From: Lachnospiraceae bacterium
Lineage (GTDB): Bacteria > Bacillota > Clostridia > Lachnospirales > Lachnospiraceae
Length of the DNA stretch: 64,000 nucleotides
Assembly: GCA_015057525.1 (NCBI GenBank)
Contig: SVEE01000002.1
Coordinates: 68,767-132,766, forward strand
Direction: 5' to 3'
The position numbers and the translations under genes were made by a program. Below, one piece after another: positions 56,853-64,000 of the stretch. Under the pieces are notes generated by a model. That model was not told the origin of the DNA. It made no database searches and saw only the letters and a list, made by a program, of their open reading frames with translations. How positions within the stretch are numbered: position 1 is the stretch's first letter; the number at the start of each line of letters is the position of its first letter.

Positions 56853-59279
56853 ATGAACAAACAACAGTTTAAACAATTGATAGACAGCAGAATTGTAATG
56901 CTTGATGGTGCTACAGGAAGTAATCTTATGGCTTCAGGCATGCCTATGGGGGTATGTCCAGAAAAATGGATTTTGGATAATCCTAAGCACATTATTAAGC
57001 TTCAGAGAGAATATATAAAAGCAGGAACAAATATTTTACTTGCACCTACATTTACTGCAAACAGAATTAAACTTTCTGAATATGGTTTAGCTGACAAGAT
57101 AATAGAAATTAATAAAGGTTTAGTTGCACTTTCGAAGCAGGCTATTGCTGAGGAAGGACATCGAGGATATGTTGCTGGTGATATAACAATGACAGGCAAA
57201 CAGCTAAAGCCTATTGGAGATTTAGAACTAGAAGAGTTGATAGATGTATATAAAGAGCAGGCAAAGATTCTTCTTGAAGCAGGAGTAGACCTTTTTGTGG
57301 TTGAAACAATGATGAGTCTTGCTGAGGCAAGAGCTGCTCTTATTGCAATAAAAGAGATTTGCGACCTTCCAGTTATGGTTAGTATGTCATTTAATGAAGA
57401 TGGTAAAACATTATTTGGGGCTTCTCCTGAATCGGCAGTTGTTGTATTACAATCTCTTGGGGCTGATGCTGTGGGAATAAATTGCTCTACAGGTCCTGAT
57501 GAGATGGTGCCTCTTGTGAAAAGAATGATGCAATACGCTAAGGTTCCGGTATTTGCAAAACCAAATAACGGTTTGCCAGAGCTTATGGATGGAAATACCG
57601 TTTACAATATGACACCAGAAGACTTTTCAAATGCAGTTGTAAAGTTAGTTGATGCGGGAGCTAGAGCTGTAGGTGGTTGCTGTGGTTCGACACCAAAGCA
57701 TATTGAAGCATTAAAGAAGAAAATAAGATATTCAGGTGCATCTGCAGAATATTCTGTGAAAACAAGAGTTTTGGCCAGTGAACGTCAGGTTGTAGACATT
57801 AATCTTAATGATAATTTCTTTGTTATTGGTGAAAGAATTAATCCTACTGGCAAGAAGAAACTTCAAGAGGAACTTAGAAATGGCAAATTCGATTTGGTTA
57901 TTTCTATGGCTGAAGAGCAGACAGAATGTGGAGCAAAGGTTCTTGATATAAATATGGGTATGAATGGAATAGATGAGCTTGATATGATGAAGAAAGCTAT
58001 CTATGAGGTTACAAGTGTAACTGATTTACCACTTTGTATTGATTCAAGCCATATAGATGTTATAGAAGCTGCACTGAGAATATATCCGGGACGTGCTCTT
58101 ATTAACTCGATACCATACGAAGAAAAGAAATGTAGACCTCTTATGAGGATTGCGGCAAAATATGGTGCAATGTGTATTTTACTTCCACTTTCGGATAAGG
58201 GTCTTCCTGAAAATTTGGAAGAGAAAAAAGATATTATCAATAAACTTCTTCAGATTGCGGATGAAGAAGGTGTTTCAAGAGATGATATAGTGGTAGATGG
58301 ACTTGTTGCAACAGTTGGTGCTAACAGGATGGCTGCCATAGAAACCTTAGATACAATCTCATATTGTAAATACGAATTAGGTTTGCCTACTGTTTGTGGT
58401 CTTTCTAATATATCGTTTGGTTTGCCAGAACGTATAAATGTTAATACAGCATTTTTAACCATGGCTATTGCAAGAGGTCTTACTATGGCTATATGTAATC
58501 CGGGTCAGGCTCAGCTTATGAATGCAGCTTATTCAGCAGATTTATTATTAGCTAAGGATGATTCAGACAATATATATGTTAACAATGTTATTCCTGTTAC
58601 TCAAAGCAGTGATATGACAGTTAAGTCAGCCGGCAAGGATAATATTAAGGGTAGTGATGTATATATTGATGTAGTTAAAGGTAATAAAACTTCTATAATA
58701 GAAGATGTAAAAAAAGCATTAGACTCAGGCAAAAAGCCTCAGGACATAATAGATAATGATTTGATACCTGCGGTCAATAAAGTGGGAGAACTGTTTGAAG
58801 CTAAGAAATATTTTCTTCCACAGCTTATTGCTGGAGCTACAGCTATGGATATGGCAATAGAATATATAACTCCTTTATTACAGTCGGATAGTGTTAAAGA
58901 ACCAAAGGGAACAGTTGTAATTGCAACTGTTGAAGGAGATATTCATGATATTGGCAAAAATCTTGTATCATTAATGCTTAAAAATTATGGTTATAATGTG
59001 ATTGACTTGGGCAAAGATGTACCTAAGGAGGTCATTTTAAAGGCTGCAAAGGAGCATAAAGCAGATATCATTGGATTATCAGCACTTATGACTACAACTA
59101 TGATGCGAATGAAGGACGTTGTTGATGCAGTCAAAAAAGAAAAATTAAAACATAAAGTTATAATAGGTGGAGCAGTGGTCTCACAAAGTTTTGCTGATGA
59201 AATAGGTGCTGATGGATATTCAAAAGATGCCAATGAAGCAGTTAAGGTTGTTGAGAGACTATTGACAGAAGATTGTTAA
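56853..59279 (+). CDS. metH: Cobalamin-dependent methionine synthase lacking the C-terminal AdoMet reactivation domain
   Basis: LDGATGSNLM, GINCSTGP, GGCCGSTPKHI (Zn); GERINPTGKKK pterin domain; EGDIHDIGKNLV B12 motif; ends after B12 domain. Confidence 0.93.
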   Translation: MNKQQFKQLIDSRIVMLDGATGSNLMASGMPMGVCPEKWILDNPKHIIKLQREYIKAGTNILLAPTFTANRIKLSEYGLADKIIEINKGLVALSKQAIAEEGHRGYVAGDITMTGKQLKPIGDLELEELIDVYKEQAKILLEAGVDLFVVETMMSLAEARAALIAIKEICDLPVMVSMSFNEDGKTLFGASPESAVVVLQSLGADAVGINCSTGPDEMVPLVKRMMQYAKVPVFAKPNNGLPELMDGNTVYNMTPEDFSNAVVKLVDAGARAVGGCCGSTPKHIEALKKKIRYSGASAEYSVKTRVLASERQVVDINLNDNFFVIGERINPTGKKKLQEELRNGKFDLVISMAEEQTECGAKVLDINMGMNGIDELDMMKKAIYEVTSVTDLPLCIDSSHIDVIEAALRIYPGRALINSIPYEEKKCRPLMRIAAKYGAMCILLPLSDKGLPENLEEKKDIINKLLQIADEEGVSRDDIVVDGLVATVGANRMAAIETLDTISYCKYELGLPTVCGLSNISFGLPERINVNTAFLTMAIARGLTMAICNPGQAQLMNAAYSADLLLAKDDSDNIYVNNVIPVTQSSDMTVKSAGKDNIKGSDVYIDVVKGNKTSIIEDVKKALDSGKKPQDIIDNDLIPAVNKVGELFEAKKYFLPQLIAGATAMDMAIEYITPLLQSDSVKEPKGTVVIATVEGDIHDIGKNLVSLMLKNYGYNVIDLGKDVPKEVILKAAKEHKADIIGLSALMTTTMMRMKDVVDAVKKEKLKHKVIIGGAVVSQSFADEIGADGYSKDANEAVKVVERLLTEDC

Positions 59280-59366
59280 AAGGTTAAAATAAACTTTAGC
59301 AATTTTTGAGGATAAATATTATCTCTGGCAAGGAACAGAGAATATAGTCGAAAGGTGGATACATAT

Positions 59367-59858
59367 ATGAAGAAGATGGTATTATCATTATTGGTTGACA
59401 ATACCTCAGGTGTTTTGAGTAGAGTTTCTGGAATGTTCAGTCGTAGAGGATATAACATTGACAGCTTATCAGTTGGTGTTACAGAAAATCCAAAATATTC
59501 TCGTATGACAGTTGCTGTTAGCGGTGACGATAGAATATTAAGCCAGATTAAGAAACAGCTTTTGAAGCTTGAGGACGTTATTTCTATTACAGAACTTAAG
59601 GATGGAGAGTCTGTTTGTAGAGAACTTATTCTTGTTAAGATTAAGACAACTCTTGAAGAAAGACAGCAGATTATTTCCCTTGCAGATGTATTTAGAGCTA
59701 AGGTTGTCGATGTATCCAAGGATTCGGTTATGATAGAGATTACAGGTAACATTAGTAAGGTTGAGGCATTTATAACATTGCTTGATGGCTTTACTATCGA
59801 AGAGATGGTACGTACAGGACTTACAGGTCTTACAAGAGGACACGGTATCTCAGAATAA
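59367..59858 (+). CDS. ilvN: Acetolactate synthase small (regulatory) subunit
   Basis: LSLLVDNTSGVLSRVSGMFSRRGYNIDSLSVG ACT domain; ATG 59367. Confidence 0.95.
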   Translation: MKKMVLSLLVDNTSGVLSRVSGMFSRRGYNIDSLSVGVTENPKYSRMTVAVSGDDRILSQIKKQLLKLEDVISITELKDGESVCRELILVKIKTTLEERQQIISLADVFRAKVVDVSKDSVMIEITGNISKVEAFITLLDGFTIEEMVRTGLTGLTRGHGISE

Positions 59859-59890
59859 TTTCAGGTCATTACTTACTTTAAAAGTAATAA

Positions 59891-60949
<1,059 letters not shown>

Positions 60950-60962
60950 GATTTAGTACTAA

Positions 60963-61003
60963 ATAGAACCTGGATCGGTATTAGGTCTGGGTTCTATTTT
61001 TTC
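60963..61003 (+). terminator. Rho-independent terminator after ilvC
   Basis: ATAGAACC...GGGTTCTAT followed by TTTTTTCTTTT. Confidence 0.82.
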
Positions 61004-61020
61004 TTTTAGGAGGGAATAAT

Positions 61021-61566
61021 ATGACCTGTCTTGAGGCACAATCGAATATTATGGCTTTTATCGAGCATAGATTGCCTGATGATCAGGTGGAAGATTTTGT
61101 TCGACATATGAAGTATTGTCCAAATTGTTTCGAGGAGTTGGAAATATACTATACTTTGATTGTTGGTATGAGACAGCTTGATGACAATACAGAATTATCT
61201 CATAATTTTACCCAGGATTTAAACGATGAATTAAATAAGCTAACTAGCAAGGTAAAGACAGCAAAAAGATTCAAGATTTCATCTTTTGGTGTGGTTTTTG
61301 CTGTAGCCGTAGCACTTTTAGTTGTATTTTATAATCATTGTCTTTCTAAAGTTTATAATATTGAACAGGTAATGCTTAAACAGAGTCAGGGAAATGAGTT
61401 CTTTTATGAATATTTTTCTGATTATATTGATTTTGAAGATAGGGATATCGTTGTAGAAATGACAACTGTCCCAGAGATTGCTGAACCTACATTTTATGAT
61501 ATAGTGCATTATTACAACATGAAACATGTAATAAATACAGATACTACAGATGAAGATACAGAGTAA
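61021..61566 (+). CDS. Membrane protein with N-terminal zf-HC2 (anti-sigma-like zinc finger)
   Basis: CLEAQSNIMAFIEHRLPDDQVEDFVRHMKYCPNC (HxxxCxxC); single TM; short extracytoplasmic tail. Confidence 0.75.
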   Translation: MTCLEAQSNIMAFIEHRLPDDQVEDFVRHMKYCPNCFEELEIYYTLIVGMRQLDDNTELSHNFTQDLNDELNKLTSKVKTAKRFKISSFGVVFAVAVALLVVFYNHCLSKVYNIEQVMLKQSQGNEFFYEYFSDYIDFEDRDIVVEMTTVPEIAEPTFYDIVHYYNMKHVINTDTTDEDTE

Positions 61567-61588
61567 GTTCGTTTTGGGAGGAATTACA

Positions 61589-64000
61589 TTGAATAATTTG
61601 TTATTAGTTGATGGAAATAGTATTCTTAACAGAGCATTTTACGGTTTACCAGACCTTACTACAAAGGATGGAAGACATACAAATGCTGTGTTAGGTTTTT
61701 TAAATATAATATTAAAAGTAATTGATGATATAAAAGCTACACATATATGTGTGGCTTTTGATGTTAAACATCCTACATTCAGACATGAAATGTACAAAGA
61801 ATATAAAGGTACAAGAAAACCTATGCCAGATGAACTTAGAGAGCAGGTACCTCTTATTAAAGAGGTTTTAAAAACTATGAATATAACCACCATAGAAAGA
61901 CCTGGATATGAGGCAGATGATATTCTTGGTACATTGTCACGAGTTGGAGAAAAAGAAGGCTATATGGTTACTGTTTTATCTGGAGATAGAGATTTACTTC
62001 AGCTTGCCACAGAACATATTTTAATTAAATTACCAAAGACAAAGGCTGGCAAAACTATAATAGAGAATTATTATTCCAATGATGTAGTGGAAGCTTATGG
62101 GGTAGATCCTGTCACATTTATTGACATGAAAGGTCTTATGGGAGATACTTCGGATAATATTCCAGGGGTTCCTGGCATTGGTGAAAAAACAGCAGGTAAG
62201 TTGCTTGTAGAATATGGCTCTTTAGACGGAATCTATGCTGGAATTGATTCTATGAAACAGAGCAAAATGAAGGATAATCTTGTTAACTTTAAGGAGCAGG
62301 CATACATGTCTAAGGAGCTTGCAACAATTAAACTTGATTGTGAACTTGATGTTAATCTTGAGGCTTCTTTGTATGACAATCCTTTTAATCAAGATAGCTA
62401 CAAGCTTTTTGACGAACTTGAATTTAAGAGCCTTTTGGGAAGATTTTCAGCAGAAAATAAAATAGAGGATTTTACTATATCCTATGAAGTTATTGAAGAT
62501 TATGATGAATTTAACAAAATAATTAATATGGCATCAAAGGAAAAGCTCATTGGTTTTGATATTATAACGCAAGGGGATGAGCAGGTAGCGTTATCCTTAT
62601 CTTTTGACGGTAAGAAAGCATATATATTAAAAATAATCAATTTTGTAACAGTAGATATGGTTTCTGATGCGCTTAAGTCCTTGTCTGACAAGGGCATTAT
62701 TCTTTGCTGTCTTGATATTAAGAGCAAACTTTCATATCTTAAGCTTTGTGATAAAGATAATATTTTTGATTGTGGTGTGGCAGGTTATTTACTTAATCCC
62801 CTTAAGGACCACTATGACTATGATGATATAGCAAGGGATTATCTTGGTATTTCTCTTGATGGCTACAAGGAACTTGTAGGAAAACAGGAAATAAATGTTT
62901 TTTCTATAGAATCTGAAAATATTGCAAAATATTCTTCGTATTGTTCGGCAATACCTGTAATGGCTTATGAGGTATTGATAGATAGACTTAAGGAACAGAA
63001 TATGTATGACTTATATAAAAATATAGAATTTCCTTGTGTATTTGCCTTATATGACATGGAAAAATATGGAATAAAAATAGATAAAGATGCTTTAGATAAA
63101 TATGGAAATAGTCTGAAAAATCGTATTGGAGAATTAGTTTCAGAAATATATGAGCTTGCAGGAGAGGAATTCAATATAAATTCAACGAAGCAGTTAGGTG
63201 AAATTTTGTTTGAAAAACTCCAGTTAAAAAGTGGCAAAAAGACAAAAACGGGATATTCTACAAGTGTAGAGGTGTTAGAAAAAATTTCAAATCAGCACCC
63301 TATAGTACCGCTTATTTTGGAGTATAGACAGCTTACTAAGCTTAATTCTACCTATGTTGAAGGTATGTCGTCTTACATTAAAGCAGATGGAAGAATACAT
63401 GGTAAGTTTAATCAAACAGTAACTGCAACTGGACGTATAAGCTCAACAGAACCTAATTTACAGAACATACCAACAAGATTACCTTTAGGAAGAGAAATCA
63501 GAAAGGTTTTCATTCCTGAAGATGGATATTGTTTCCTTGATGCGGATTATTCTCAGATAGAATTACGTGTTTTAGCTCATCTTTCTAATGATGAAACACT
63601 TATTGATGCTTATAAAAAGGATTCTGATATACATGCTGTAACTGCATCGGAGGTTTTTGATGTACCTATGGATGAGGTTACAGATCTTATGCGTAGAAAA
63701 GCAAAAGCGGTTAACTTTGGTATTGTTTATGGTATAAGTTCCTTTGGTTTAGGACAGGATTTGGATATATCACGTAAGGAGGCAGAGGGCTATATTGAAA
63801 AGTATTTTGCTACCTATGGAGGAATAAAGGCATTTCTTGATGATACTGTTAAAAATGCCAAAGACAACGGTTATACAAGTACAATATTTAATCGAAGAAG
63901 ACCTATACCAGAGCTTAAGTCTTCAAATTTCATGACAAGAAGCTTTGGGGAAAGAGCAGCTATGAATTCACCTATTCAGGGTACTGCAGCAGACATAATA
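61589..64000 (+). CDS. polA: DNA polymerase I, truncated by right window edge
   Basis: Not in ORF track. TTG 61589 after GGGAGGAA: LNNLLLVDGNSILNRAFYGLPDLTTKDG; later DADYSQIELRVLAHLS and RRKAKAVNFGIVYGIS. Confidence 0.95.
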   Translation, partial: MNNLLLVDGNSILNRAFYGLPDLTTKDGRHTNAVLGFLNIILKVIDDIKATHICVAFDVKHPTFRHEMYKEYKGTRKPMPDELREQVPLIKEVLKTMNITTIERPGYEADDILGTLSRVGEKEGYMVTVLSGDRDLLQLATEHILIKLPKTKAGKTIIENYYSNDVVEAYGVDPVTFIDMKGLMGDTSDNIPGVPGIGEKTAGKLLVEYGSLDGIYAGIDSMKQSKMKDNLVNFKEQAYMSKELATIKLDCELDVNLEASLYDNPFNQDSYKLFDELEFKSLLGRFSAENKIEDFTISYEVIEDYDEFNKIINMASKEKLIGFDIITQGDEQVALSLSFDGKKAYILKIINFVTVDMVSDALKSLSDKGIILCCLDIKSKLSYLKLCDKDNIFDCGVAGYLLNPLKDHYDYDDIARDYLGISLDGYKELVGKQEINVFSIESENIAKYSSYCSAIPVMAYEVLIDRLKEQNMYDLYKNIEFPCVFALYDMEKYGIKIDKDALDKYGNSLKNRIGELVSEIYELAGEEFNINSTKQLGEILFEKLQLKSGKKTKTGYSTSVEVLEKISNQHPIVPLILEYRQLTKLNSTYVEGMSSYIKADGRIHGKFNQTVTATGRISSTEPNLQNIPTRLPLGREIRKVFIPEDGYCFLDADYSQIELRVLAHLSNDETLIDAYKKDSDIHAVTASEVFDVPMDEVTDLMRRKAKAVNFGIVYGISSFGLGQDLDISRKEAEGYIEKYFATYGGIKAFLDDTVKNAKDNGYTSTIFNRRRPIPELKSSNFMTRSFGERAAMNSPIQGTAADII

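Noticed and set aside
59280-59366. T-box or BCAA leader before ilvN
   Set aside because: 87 nt is short for a T-box and no T-box sequence (TGGNACCGCG) or terminator/antiterminator pair is visible.
59276-59752. Antisense ORF of 158 aa
   Set aside because: Opposite ilvN; no domain recognised.

Overview
The window is 64 kb of gene-dense core chromosome from a spore-forming Firmicute, most likely Lachnospiraceae-like (inferred from gene content, AT-rich composition and codon habit; not proven). I support about 55 protein-coding genes, nearly all on the + strand; only an HD-GYP protein and asnB are on the - strand. I saw no rRNA, tRNA, CRISPR array, prophage, transposon or recognisable defence island. 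Main blocks: aroE-aroK fusion; pnp; GH94 phosphorylase; a lipoprotein plus transmembrane Ser/Thr kinase pair; tepA-ftsK; fhs-(lipoprotein)-folD-rimO-pgsA-pncC; a Na+-pumping biotin decarboxylase/transcarboxylase operon; ktrB-ktrA; cmk; an ispH-rpsA fusion; cheR; rplS-lepB-rbgA-lepB-rnhB-ylqG-ylqH-yraN; pgeF; DUF512-der-plsY-gpsA; spoIVA; scpA-scpB; a DD-carboxypeptidase with dpaA-dpaB; asnB; L,D-transpeptidase; punA; metH; ilvN-ilvC; polA, which runs off the right edge. The most interesting signals: (1) an approximately 19-bp hairpin that hides the spoIVA Shine-Dalgarno and may contain the developmental promoter; (2) a perfect SD and in-frame ATG inside the ispH-rpsA fusion, exactly at the S1 N-terminus; (3) a secreted lipoprotein that shares its domain with the extracellular domain of the adjacent Ser/Thr kinase; (4) a hairpin between SD and start codon of cmk; (5) a three-segment structured 5' leader on pnp; (6) a five-gene Na+ pump operon with two different carboxyltransferases and a lipoprotein-type gamma subunit; (7) a FliK-like/FlhB-CC-like pair without NPTH. 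All calls come from reading the sequence; no database search or folding program was run.
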